Positions 8,734 through 18,615 of a stretch of 64,000 nt of DNA are shown here, piece by piece; the first letter of the stretch is position 1; each line of letters opens with the position of its first letter. Under the pieces are notes generated by a model. The model searched no databases and had not been told where the DNA came from. It was given only the letters and a program-made list of their open reading frames with translations. The stretch comes from Pseudomonadota bacterium (GTDB taxonomy: Bacteria > Pseudomonadota > Alphaproteobacteria > Rhizobiales > Beijerinckiaceae): assembly GCA_021781815.1 (NCBI GenBank), contig JAJXWB010000006.1, forward strand, positions 62,001 through 126,000, given 5' to 3'. The position numbers were made by a program, and so were the translations under genes.

Positions 8734-9219
8734 ATGGCCCCCGGCCCCTACCAGCAGACGCTGGGCTTCATTCTCAACGATACAGCGCGCCTGTTGCGCA
8801 AAAGGTTCGAGCAGCGCGCGCGCGGCCTCGGCCCCACCCGCGCCCAATGGCAGGTTCTGTCCTATCTCGCTCGTAACGAGGGCATCCAGCAGAGCGCGCT
8901 CGCCGATATTCTGGAGCTTGAACCGATCACTCTCGGGCGCATCATCGACCGGCTCGAAGCCGCCGACCTGATCGAGCGCCGCCGCCACCCCCACGACCGG
9001 CGCATATGGCAATTGCATCTGGAGCCCAAGGCCCATGGCCTTCTGGCGCAGATGTTCCTGATCGGCGACGCCACGCGCGAGGAGGCGCTTCAGGGTCTGA
9101 GCGAGGCGGACCGCGTCGCGCTGACGCGCATTCTCGCGGCCATGAAATCGAACCTGATTGCAGCTTGCGACAAGCCGGCGGAGGCGGCGCAGGAACCTCG
9201 GGAGGTCGCCCATGGCTGA
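8734..9219 (+). CDS. MarR-family transcriptional regulator
   Basis: Winged-helix regulator of 161 residues. The recognition region is visible at about 45-95: GIQQSALADILELEPITLGRIIDRLEAA, followed by the wing RRRHPHDRR with the DxR typical of MarR. It is first in an operon with an EmrA-like adaptor, whose ATG overlaps its 3' end, and an EmrB-like pump. By analogy with EmrR it probably represses the operon until a phenolic or lipophilic ligand binds. The ligand is unknown. Confidence 0.92.
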   Translation: MAPGPYQQTLGFILNDTARLLRKRFEQRARGLGPTRAQWQVLSYLARNEGIQQSALADILELEPITLGRIIDRLEAADLIERRRHPHDRRIWQLHLEPKAHGLLAQMFLIGDATREEALQGLSEADRVALTRILAAMKSNLIAACDKPAEAAQEPREVAHG

Positions 9220-10405
9220 GGCGGCGAGACAATACGACCCCGAGCCGCAGCGTCCGACGCTCGCCTCGGTCACTGCGGAGGCGCCAGCCGCCGAGGCGCC
9301 ATCGACGCCGGTCGAGGCGCCGTTTCGGCCACAACCCGCGGCGGCGCCGACAAAGAAGCGTTCGCTGCGCGGCCCGCTGATGCTCGCCGGCCCGTTCGTC
9401 GTCATTCTCGGCGCGCTGTGGCTCTATCTTGGCGGCGGACGCTACGCCTCGACCGACGACGCCTATGTGAAGGCCGACATCGTCAATATCGCCGACGACG
9501 TTTCCGGCATCGTCTCGCAGGTCGCAGTCCGGGAGGGCCAGCGCGTCCACCGTGGCGACATGCTGTTCCGGCTCGACGACGAACCGTTCCGCATCGCGCT
9601 CGACGGAGCGAAGGCGCAACTCGGCATCGTCGCCAACCAGTTGAACGCAGCCAGATCCAGCTACAATGCCGCGCGCGCGCAGGTAGAACAGGCCAAGTCC
9701 GATCTCGACTTCTACAAGCTCACCAACCAGCGCGCAACCGACCTCGTCCAGCGCGGCGCCGCCTCGCAGGCTGCGCTCGACCAGGCCCGCCGCGATTATC
9801 TGGGAGCGCAGTCACGCCTCATCGGCGCGCAAAAGCAGGCCGACGCCCTGCTGGCGCAACTCGACGGCAAGCCCGACGAGCCAGTCGAACGCAACCCGCA
9901 ATACCTCGCGGCAAAGGCCGCGCTCGACAATGCCGCGCGCAACCTCGCCCATACGCGGGTCTTTGCGCCCGTCGAGGGGATCGTGACCAATGTCGCTGCG
10001 CTGCAGCCCGGCAATTACCTTGCAGCCTCCCAGACAGCGTTCAATCTCGTCTCGCTCGAAAACATGTGGGTCGACGCGAATCTGAAAGAGACCGACCTGC
10101 AGAACGTGAAGGTCGACGACCCCGCGACCGTCTCCGTCGACGCTTACGCCGGCCAGGTCTGGCAGGCGCATGTCGCGTCGATCGCGCCCGCGGCGGGTTC
10201 GGAATTCTCGGTTCTGCCCGCGCAGAACTCCTCCGGCAACTGGGTCAAGGTGGTGCAGCGCCTGACCGTCAGGCTTGCCGTCGACCACCCGGCCGAGGCG
10301 CCGCAATTGCGCGCTGGAATGAGCGTCTACGCCTCCATCGACACCGGCATCAAGCGTTCGCTGGCGACGCTGCCGCACGATCTGGCGCGGATGATCGGAT
10401 TTTAG
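9212..10405 (+). CDS. HlyD/EmrA-family membrane fusion protein
   Basis: Periplasmic adaptor of 397 residues for a drug exporter. An Ala/Pro-rich cytoplasmic N-terminus of about 50 residues precedes one membrane anchor (LMLAGPFVVILGALWLYLG). A lipoyl-like half-motif (GIVSQVAVREGQRVHRGD), a coiled-coil hairpin (about 120-215), the second half-motif (FAPVEGIVTNVAALQPGNYL) and a beta-barrel follow. The ATG at 9212 has GGAGG upstream and overlaps the MarR stop by 8 bases; a TTG frame extending back to 9158 is unlikely. It works with the MFS protein starting at 10409. An outer-membrane channel is not encoded nearby. Confidence 0.9.
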   Translation: MAEAARQYDPEPQRPTLASVTAEAPAAEAPSTPVEAPFRPQPAAAPTKKRSLRGPLMLAGPFVVILGALWLYLGGGRYASTDDAYVKADIVNIADDVSGIVSQVAVREGQRVHRGDMLFRLDDEPFRIALDGAKAQLGIVANQLNAARSSYNAARAQVEQAKSDLDFYKLTNQRATDLVQRGAASQAALDQARRDYLGAQSRLIGAQKQADALLAQLDGKPDEPVERNPQYLAAKAALDNAARNLAHTRVFAPVEGIVTNVAALQPGNYLAASQTAFNLVSLENMWVDANLKETDLQNVKVDDPATVSVDAYAGQVWQAHVASIAPAAGSEFSVLPAQNSSGNWVKVVQRLTVRLAVDHPAEAPQLRAGMSVYASIDTGIKRSLATLPHDLARMIGF

Positions 10406-10408
10406 GCC

Positions 10409-11941
10409 ATGTCGGCCGACGCCCCCCAAGTACAGCATCGCGGGCTTCTGACGCTCTGCGTAATGGCCGCCACCATCATGCAGGCTCTGGACACGACCAT
10501 CGCCAACGTCGCCCTGCCTTACATGCAGGGGTCTCTGTCGGCGACGCAGGACCAGATCACCTGGGTTCTCACCTCGTACATCGTATCGGCGGCGATCATG
10601 ATGCCGGTCACCGGCTTCTTCGCGGCGCGCTTCGGCCGAAAGAAACTGCTGATGACGGCGGTGCTCGGGTTCACGGTCGCCTCCGGGCTCTGCGGCGCCG
10701 CCCAGACCCTCGAACAGATGGTGATGTTCCGGCTGTTGCAGGGCGTTTTCGGCGCGCCGCTCGTGCCGATGTCGCAGGCGATCCTGCTCGACTCCTACCC
10801 CAAGGAAAAGCACGGCTCCGCCATGGCCATGTGGGGCGTCGGCGTCATGGTCGGCCCCATCCTCGGCCCCATGCTCGGCGGCTATCTCACCGAATATTAT
10901 GAGTGGCGCTGGGTTTTCTACATCAACGTGCCGATCGGCGTCGCCGTAAGCTTCGGCCTTGCCGCCGTGATGGCCGAAAGTCGGCTTCAGATCATGCGGT
11001 TCGACTGGACCGGCTTCCTGACTCTCGGCATCGCCGTCGGCGCCCTCCAGATGATGCTCGACCGAGGCCAGATCGTGGACTGGTTCTCGTCCAACGAGAT
11101 CATGATCGAGGCGACGATGTCGGCCCTCGCTCTCTATCTCTTCATTGTCCATTCCGCGACGGCGGAAAACCCGTTCATCGATCCGCGCCTCTTCAGCGAC
11201 AACAATTTCCTCGTTGGCGTTTCGCTCATCTTTGTCGTCGGCGTGATCCTCCTCGCCAGCGTCGCTCTGCTCACGCCCTATCTGCAAACCCTGATGAATT
11301 TCCCGGTCCTGACCGCAGGCCTCGTCCTCGGCCCGCGCGGCATCGGCACCATGGTCGCGATGATGATCGTCGGCCGCGTGATGAACCGGATCGATCCGCG
11401 CGTCTTTCTCGTCCTTGGATTGGGGCTAACCGCACTGTCGCTTCGGGAGATGACGACGTTCACTCCCGTCGTGTCGATGGGGACGCTGGTCATCAACGGC
11501 ATCGTGCAGGGATTTGGCCTCGGCTTCCTGTTCACGCCCCTGTCGACCGTGACCTTCGCCTCGCTGCCGACGAGCCTGCGCACGCAAGGCACGTCCCTGT
11601 TCAGCCTTCTGCGCAATCTCGGGTCGAGCATCGGCGTGTCGGTCGTCATGTTCATGCTCGAACGCAATACGCAGGAGATGCACGCCCAGCTCTCGCAATT
11701 CGCCAATCCGCTCAATCGGCAATTGCATGAGCCGGTCGTGAGCCACTTATGGAGCCTCGGATCGCTCGCCGGCCGCGCCGCGCTCAATGGCGAAATCACC
11801 CGGCAGGCGGCCATTGTCGCCTATATCGACGATTATCGTTTGATGGCCATTCTCGCGCTGGCCGCGACGCCACTCGTCCTGTTGCTTCGGCCGGCAAAGC
11901 ACAAGGCCGGCGACGAAGAACTCGCGATGGCGATGGAGTGA
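10409..11941 (+). CDS. DHA2-family MFS drug efflux permease (EmrB/QacA type)
   Basis: A 510-residue membrane protein with about 14 hydrophobic segments, the number expected for DHA2 proton-drug antiporters. The family motif DTTIANVALPYMQGSL lies in TM1, motif A is GFFAARFGRKKLL after TM2, and motif C is GVMVGPILGPMLGGYL in TM5. It starts 3 bases after the adaptor gene. Together they should form an EmrAB-like pump across the cell envelope. The substrate is not predictable. Confidence 0.92.
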   Translation: MSADAPQVQHRGLLTLCVMAATIMQALDTTIANVALPYMQGSLSATQDQITWVLTSYIVSAAIMMPVTGFFAARFGRKKLLMTAVLGFTVASGLCGAAQTLEQMVMFRLLQGVFGAPLVPMSQAILLDSYPKEKHGSAMAMWGVGVMVGPILGPMLGGYLTEYYEWRWVFYINVPIGVAVSFGLAAVMAESRLQIMRFDWTGFLTLGIAVGALQMMLDRGQIVDWFSSNEIMIEATMSALALYLFIVHSATAENPFIDPRLFSDNNFLVGVSLIFVVGVILLASVALLTPYLQTLMNFPVLTAGLVLGPRGIGTMVAMMIVGRVMNRIDPRVFLVLGLGLTALSLREMTTFTPVVSMGTLVINGIVQGFGLGFLFTPLSTVTFASLPTSLRTQGTSLFSLLRNLGSSIGVSVVMFMLERNTQEMHAQLSQFANPLNRQLHEPVVSHLWSLGSLAGRAALNGEITRQAAIVAYIDDYRLMAILALAATPLVLLLRPAKHKAGDEELAMAME

Positions 11942-12475
11942 CTATTTCTTCGGCCGGAACGCCTCGACGAATTTTGCATCCGTCTCGATCCATGCCGCGC
12001 CGATCAGGTCGAGACAATAGGGTACAGCCGCCATCACCGCATCGAGACAGAGGTCGATCGAACGCGGCGAGCCCGGCAGGTTGATGACGAGGCACTTGCC
12101 GCGTTGCGCCGCAAGCTGGCGCGACAGGATCGCCGTCGGCGTTTGCGCCAGCGAGGCCTGCCGCATCTTTTCGCCGAAACCCGGAAACTCGCGCGGCGCA
12201 GCGGCAAGCGTCGCCTCGGGCGTCAGATCGCGCGCGCTCGGTCCAGTGCCGCCGGTGGTCAGCACGAGATCGCACCGCGCATTGTCGACGAGATCGACGA
12301 TCGTGTCGCGCACGCTTTCGAAACCGTCGGGAATGACGCGCCTGACGATGCGGAACGGCGTGACCAGCACACGCTTGAAATAGGCCTCGATCGCGGGGCC
12401 GGAAATGTCTTCGTAGACGCCGGCGCTCGCGCGGTCGGAGGCGGTGACGACGCCGATGACGGCTTCCCCTGCCAC
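11942..12475 (-). CDS. mogA: molybdopterin adenylyltransferase MogA
   Basis: A 177-residue enzyme that activates molybdopterin as the adenylate before molybdate insertion. The family signature TTGGTGPSARDLTPEA lies at about residues 73-88, and the product-site motif VINLPGSPRSIDLCL near 130. The start is GTG with GAGGAG upstream. Its stop lies directly against the end of the EmrB-like gene, so the two are convergent with no spacer. It sits 45 bases downstream of thiC and may be read from the same TPP-controlled transcript. MoaB is a close relative, but the length favours MogA. Confidence 0.88.
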   Translation of the reverse strand: MAGEAVIGVVTASDRASAGVYEDISGPAIEAYFKRVLVTPFRIVRRVIPDGFESVRDTIVDLVDNARCDLVLTTGGTGPSARDLTPEATLAAAPREFPGFGEKMRQASLAQTPTAILSRQLAAQRGKCLVINLPGSPRSIDLCLDAVMAAVPYCLDLIGAAWIETDAKFVEAFRPKK

Positions 12476-12520
12476 TATCCTGTCTCCTCGATGCCGCCTC
12501 GATCGCTCGTTTGCAAAAAC

Positions 12521-14538
<2,018 letters not shown>

Positions 14539-14677
14539 GGCGATAAGGCAAGATAGACGTCGCGAGCGCCCGCTTCAAGCGGCGCAGCGCCCGCTGGCGT
14601 CATCCTGCATCAAGGGGCTTTTCCCCGGCGCCATATGATGATTATGTCCGACAATCGAAAATTCGGGAGGACAGGAC

Positions 14678-15172
14678 GTGACCGCGACAGCTACCCCTTT
14701 CAACGCCAGCCGGCCCAGGATCAGCGCAACCGATATTGAAGCCCAGGTCGGCAAGGAGGTCGGGGTCAGCAAGTGGTTCACGATCGACCAGGCGCTCATC
14801 ACCGCCTTCGGCAAATTGACCCAGGACGAATATTTCATCCACATGGACCCGGCGCGCGCAGCCAGGGAAACGCCGTTCGGCGGTTCGATCGCGCACGGCT
14901 TTCTCACGTTGTCCATGTTGAGCGCCATGGCCTATGACGCGCTGCCGGAGGTCGAGGGCCGCACGATGGGCATGAACTACGGCTTCGACAAGATCCGGTT
15001 CATTTCGCCGGTGCCGGCCGGCTCCCGCGTGCGCGCCCATTTCGTGGTGGGCGAAGCCAATCGCAAGTCGCCCAGGGAGCTCGTGGTGAAATACGCGGTC
15101 TCGGTGGAGATCGAGGGCAAGCCGAAGCCAGCGCTGGCGGCCGAATGGCTGACGATCGCCTTCTTTGGTTGA
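14678..15172 (+). CDS. MaoC-like (R)-specific enoyl-CoA hydratase
   Basis: Single hot-dog-fold hydratase of 164 residues. The hydratase-2 motif is visible: DEYFIH (Asp50, His55) followed by GGSIAHGFLTLS. These are the catalytic residues for hydration of trans-2-enoyl-CoA to the (R)-3-hydroxy product. GTG start with GGGAGG 8 bases upstream. It is followed 19 bases later by an SDR, a natural partner for oxidising the (R)-hydroxyacyl-CoA. It is transcribed divergently from thiC. Confidence 0.88.
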   Translation: MTATATPFNASRPRISATDIEAQVGKEVGVSKWFTIDQALITAFGKLTQDEYFIHMDPARAARETPFGGSIAHGFLTLSMLSAMAYDALPEVEGRTMGMNYGFDKIRFISPVPAGSRVRAHFVVGEANRKSPRELVVKYAVSVEIEGKPKPALAAEWLTIAFFG

Positions 15173-15191
15173 TGGATAGAGGACGGACAAG

Positions 15192-16112
15192 ATGAGCATC
15201 AGTTTCGAAGGGCGCGTCGCCATCGTCACCGGCGCGGGCAATGGCCTTGGCCGCTGCCACGCGCTCGGCCTCGCCGCGCGCGGCGCGAAGGTCGTGGTCA
15301 ATGATTTCGGCGGCGCGCGCGACGGAACCGGCGGTTCCTCGGACGCCGCCGACAGGGTTGTGGCCGAGATCAGGGCGGCTGGCGGCGAGGCGATCTCCGC
15401 GCCCTGCAGCGTGACCGACGAGGCCGGCGTCGCCGACATGATCAAGACGGCAATGCAGACGTGGGGCCGCATCGACATCCTCATCAACAACGCCGGCATC
15501 CTGCGCGACAAGACCTTTTCAAAGATGGACATCTCCGATTTCCGCATGGTGCTCGACGTGCACCTGATGGGCTCGGTGATCTGCACCAAGGCGGTGTGGG
15601 ACGTCATGCGCGCGCAGAATTACGGACGCATCGTGCTGACCTCGTCGTCGTCGGGCATCTACGGCAATTTTGGCCAGGCCAATTACGGCGCGGCGAAAAT
15701 GGCGATGGTCGGTCTGATGAACGTGCTGGCGCAGGAAGGCCAGAAGAACGACATCCGCGTCAACACGCTGGCGCCGACGGCGGCGACCCGCATGACCGAG
15801 GAACTGCTGCCCAAGCAGGCGCTCGACCTGATGCGGCCGGAGTTGATCACGCCCGGCGTGCTTTATCTCGTCAGCCAGGACAGCCCGACGCGCTGCATTC
15901 TCGGGGCCGGCGCCGGCGCATTCGCCCGCACCTATGTCTACGAGACCGACGGCGTCTATATCGACGAGCCGACGCCCGAAAAGGTGGCGGCGCAATTCGC
16001 GGAGATTTCGGACGCCAGCAAGCAGGAGGCGCTCGCGGGAGCGTTCCAGCAGACGAACAAGTTCGTCTCCAAGGCCGCGGCCGCCAAGGGCGTGTCGCTC
16101 AGCAAGGGGTGA
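15192..16112 (+). CDS. short-chain dehydrogenase, (3R)-hydroxyacyl-CoA dehydrogenase-like
   Basis: SDR of 306 residues with the cofactor loop TGAGNGLGR, the NAG motif (LINNAGILRD) and active-site Ser plus Tyr-Lys (LTSSSSG, then YGAAK). An Asp after beta-2 (VVNDFGGARDGTGG) suggests NAD. The sequence style matches the dehydrogenase part of the peroxisomal multifunctional enzyme type 2, which normally works with a MaoC hydratase like the one just upstream. The roughly 50-residue tail beyond a usual SDR supports this. Confidence 0.88.
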   Translation: MSISFEGRVAIVTGAGNGLGRCHALGLAARGAKVVVNDFGGARDGTGGSSDAADRVVAEIRAAGGEAISAPCSVTDEAGVADMIKTAMQTWGRIDILINNAGILRDKTFSKMDISDFRMVLDVHLMGSVICTKAVWDVMRAQNYGRIVLTSSSSGIYGNFGQANYGAAKMAMVGLMNVLAQEGQKNDIRVNTLAPTAATRMTEELLPKQALDLMRPELITPGVLYLVSQDSPTRCILGAGAGAFARTYVYETDGVYIDEPTPEKVAAQFAEISDASKQEALAGAFQQTNKFVSKAAAAKGVSLSKG

Positions 16113-16139
16113 CCATCGCGCAAGCCTGACTCTGGCTTC

Positions 16140-16245
16140 CGTGAGTTTTCTGTCTTTGCGATGGGCGCAGCGACGAGCCGGCCCATCGCCAGCTCCGGCA
16201 AATGAGTTGCGTCGCGGCGCTCGCAATGACGATGCAATGAAGGAA
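16140..16245. repeat. REP-like intergenic palindromic element
   Basis: The gap between two coding units holds TTTGCGATGGGCGCAGCGACGA and, inverted further on, GCGTCGCGGCGCTCGCAATGA. The second arm closely resembles the right arm of the element at 48316-48395 (shared CGC-rich stretch ending CTCGCAATGA). Imperfect inverted arms of this type are dispersed intergenic repeats in many Hyphomicrobiales genomes. Boundaries are approximate. Confidence 0.5.
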
Positions 16246-16253
16246 GGGAACCC

Positions 16254-17276
16254 GTGTCCATCGATGTCAAATCCATCGACGAAGCCGCATTGGCGCGCTG
16301 GCTCGAACAGAATCTCGTGGGGTTCAGGGGCCCGCTGAAGGCGAAGAAATTCGGCGACGGCCAGTCCAATCCCACCTACCTGATCGAGGCCGCCAGCGGA
16401 GCCTATGTGCTGCGACGCAAGCCGCCGGGCGTTCTGCTGAAATCCGCGCATGCGGTCGACCGCGAGTTTCGCGTGCAACGCGCGCTGGTGGGCACGCAGG
16501 TGCCCGTCGCGCGCATGGAGGTATTGTGCGAGGACGACAGCGTTCTGGGCACGGCGTTCTATGTCATGGAGCGCGTCGACGGACGTATTTTCTGGAACCC
16601 TGCGCTGCCTGATCTGACATCGGCGGACCGCGCGAAAGTCTATGACGAGATGAACAAGGCGCTGGCCGCGCTGCACATGGTCGACCCCGCTTCGGTCGGA
16701 CTTGCTGATTTTGGGCGGTCAGGCTCCTATTTCGAGCGCCAGTTCAAGCGATGGACCGATCAGTATCGCGCGTCCGAGACCGAGGTTCTGCCGGCGATGG
16801 ACAAGGTGATTGGCTGGCTGTCGCACAATGTGCCGCCCGACGATGGCCGCGTGTCGATCGTCCATGGCGACTATCGCCTCGACAACATGATCTTTCATCC
16901 GAACGAGCCAAGGTTGCTGGCGGTCCTGGACTGGGAATTGTCGACGCTCGGCCACCCGTTCGCGGACATTTCCTACCAGTGCATGCAGTGGCGCACCGAC
17001 AGCGCCGGCATATTCACGGGCCTTGGCGGGCTCGACCGCAAGGCCCTGGGCATTCCAACGGAAGAAGAATATGTCGCCGCCTATTGCGAGCGCATCGGCG
17101 TTTCCTCGATACCGAACTGGGATTTCTACATAGCCTTCAATTTTTTCCGGCTGGCGGCGATCATCCAGGGCGTCAAGAAACGCGCGCTCGACGGCAATGG
17201 ATCCAATCCCGAGCGCGGCATTGCGATGGGCGAGATGGTCCCGGTTCTGGCCGAGGCGGCCTTGGCTCTCGTCTGA
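16254..17276 (+). CDS. APH-family phosphotransferase of the acyl-CoA dehydrogenase-associated type
   Basis: Kinase-fold protein of 340 residues with the aminoglycoside-phosphotransferase core: catalytic loop HGDYRLDNM and metal-binding DWELSTLG. The opening FGDGQSNPTYLI and the motif around YVLRRKPPG match the ACAD10/11-like branch, which has been linked to phosphorylation of hydroxyacyl intermediates rather than antibiotics. GTG start with a GGAAGGGA upstream. It follows a hydratase and an SDR and probably belongs to the same lipid-degradation set. Confidence 0.85.
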   Translation: MSIDVKSIDEAALARWLEQNLVGFRGPLKAKKFGDGQSNPTYLIEAASGAYVLRRKPPGVLLKSAHAVDREFRVQRALVGTQVPVARMEVLCEDDSVLGTAFYVMERVDGRIFWNPALPDLTSADRAKVYDEMNKALAALHMVDPASVGLADFGRSGSYFERQFKRWTDQYRASETEVLPAMDKVIGWLSHNVPPDDGRVSIVHGDYRLDNMIFHPNEPRLLAVLDWELSTLGHPFADISYQCMQWRTDSAGIFTGLGGLDRKALGIPTEEEYVAAYCERIGVSSIPNWDFYIAFNFFRLAAIIQGVKKRALDGNGSNPERGIAMGEMVPVLAEAALALV

Positions 17277-17439
17277 ACGGCGAGCGGCGTTGCTGCGCTG
17301 CGGCGGGCGGGCTGGCTTCTTTCGCCCGACCGGGATAGGGTCGCCGCCCTTGTTTCCGCGCCGCGCCGGACTATTTCGCGGTTGGCGGCTTGAACTTGGC
17401 CAGGCCCCGCTTCACCCGCCATCGAAATTGGTCGACTGA

Positions 17440-18603
17440 ATGAAACGCGCTCTCGTCCTCACCGTCGCCCTCGTCCTGCTGCTCGGGATCGCCGGTAGCC
17501 TCGGTTGGTTCCAGATCGTCTTCAAACCGAAGATGATCAAGGGCTTCATCACCGCAGCGGGTCGTCCCGTCAATTCCGTCGCGGTCGCGACCGCGCGGCA
17601 GGATGACTGGACGCCCCGGCTCACGGCGATCGGCTCGCTGCGCGCGACGCAGGGCGTCGACATCGCGCCACAGATCGGCGGAGTGGTGAAGGCGATCCAG
17701 TTCGAATCCTCGCAGGATGTCGCTCAAGGCGCCCTGCTCGTCGCGATCGACGATTCGACCGAACAGGCGGACCTCAAATCCAACCTGGCGATCCTGCGCA
17801 ACGCGCAGATAACATTCGAGCGCCAGAGCAAACTCGTCGGCGGCGGCAACACCACGCAGGCCAGCGTCGATTCCGCGCTCGCAGCCCGCGACCAGGCGAC
17901 TGCGGGCGTCGATCGCACCAGAGCGATCATTGCGCAGAAACAGATCGTTGCGCCCTTCGCCGGGCGGCTGGGCATCCGTCGCATCGATCTCGGTCAATAC
18001 GTCTCGCCCGGCACGCCGCTGGTGACGCTGCAAAATCTCGATCCGATCTATGTCGATTTCCAGGCGCCCGAGCAGAATTTCGCTCAGCTTGCGGTGGGAC
18101 AGACCGTCGAGACGACTCTCGACGCGCTGCCCAGCCAGAAATTCGTCGGCCGCATCCGGTTTCTTGATTCGCGCGTGAGCACGGACACCCGCAATTTCCT
18201 CGTGCGCGCCGAGATCGCCAATCCAGACAAGAAGTTGTTGCCTGGCATGTTCGCCAATGTTTCGGTGGACGCCGGTCGGTCGCACAAAATCGTGACGGTG
18301 CCGCGCACCGCGATCGCCTATTCGCTTTATGGCGACAGCGTCTACGTGCTGAAGCCTGCCGAATCCGCGCCGGGCGCAGCGCAGGCCGCCGCTGCGCAGC
18401 CGCAAAGCGACCAGCTCTACACGGTCGAGCGCCGCTTCGTGCGCGTCGGCGAAACGCAGGGCGATCGCACGGCCATCGACGACGGCGTCAAGGCCGGCGA
18501 GACTGTCATCAGCGAAGGCCAGATCAAATTGCAGCCGGGCATGCGCGTGCGCATTGACCCGAATGCCGGCCTCACGCCGATGTCGCCGTTGCCACGCCTC
18601 TGA
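17440..18603 (+). CDS. RND efflux periplasmic adaptor (membrane fusion protein)
   Basis: Adaptor of 387 residues for a tripartite efflux pump. An N-terminal membrane anchor (LVLTVALVLLLGIAGSLGWF) precedes the lipoyl halves (IAPQIGGVVKAIQFESSQDV and VAPFAGRLGIRRIDLGQYV), a short hairpin (about 110-165), a beta-barrel and a membrane-proximal domain. A Pro/Ala/Gln-rich insertion lies near residue 310-325. It is 12 bases upstream of the RND pump gene and must act with it. No TolC-like gene follows. Confidence 0.92.
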   Translation: MKRALVLTVALVLLLGIAGSLGWFQIVFKPKMIKGFITAAGRPVNSVAVATARQDDWTPRLTAIGSLRATQGVDIAPQIGGVVKAIQFESSQDVAQGALLVAIDDSTEQADLKSNLAILRNAQITFERQSKLVGGGNTTQASVDSALAARDQATAGVDRTRAIIAQKQIVAPFAGRLGIRRIDLGQYVSPGTPLVTLQNLDPIYVDFQAPEQNFAQLAVGQTVETTLDALPSQKFVGRIRFLDSRVSTDTRNFLVRAEIANPDKKLLPGMFANVSVDAGRSHKIVTVPRTAIAYSLYGDSVYVLKPAESAPGAAQAAAAQPQSDQLYTVERRFVRVGETQGDRTAIDDGVKAGETVISEGQIKLQPGMRVRIDPNAGLTPMSPLPRL

Positions 18604-18615
18604 GAGGTTGCGACC

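Noticed and set aside
16254-17276. Aminoglycoside resistance phosphotransferase
   Set aside because: The N-terminal motifs and the lipid-gene context match the acyl-CoA dehydrogenase-associated branch instead.
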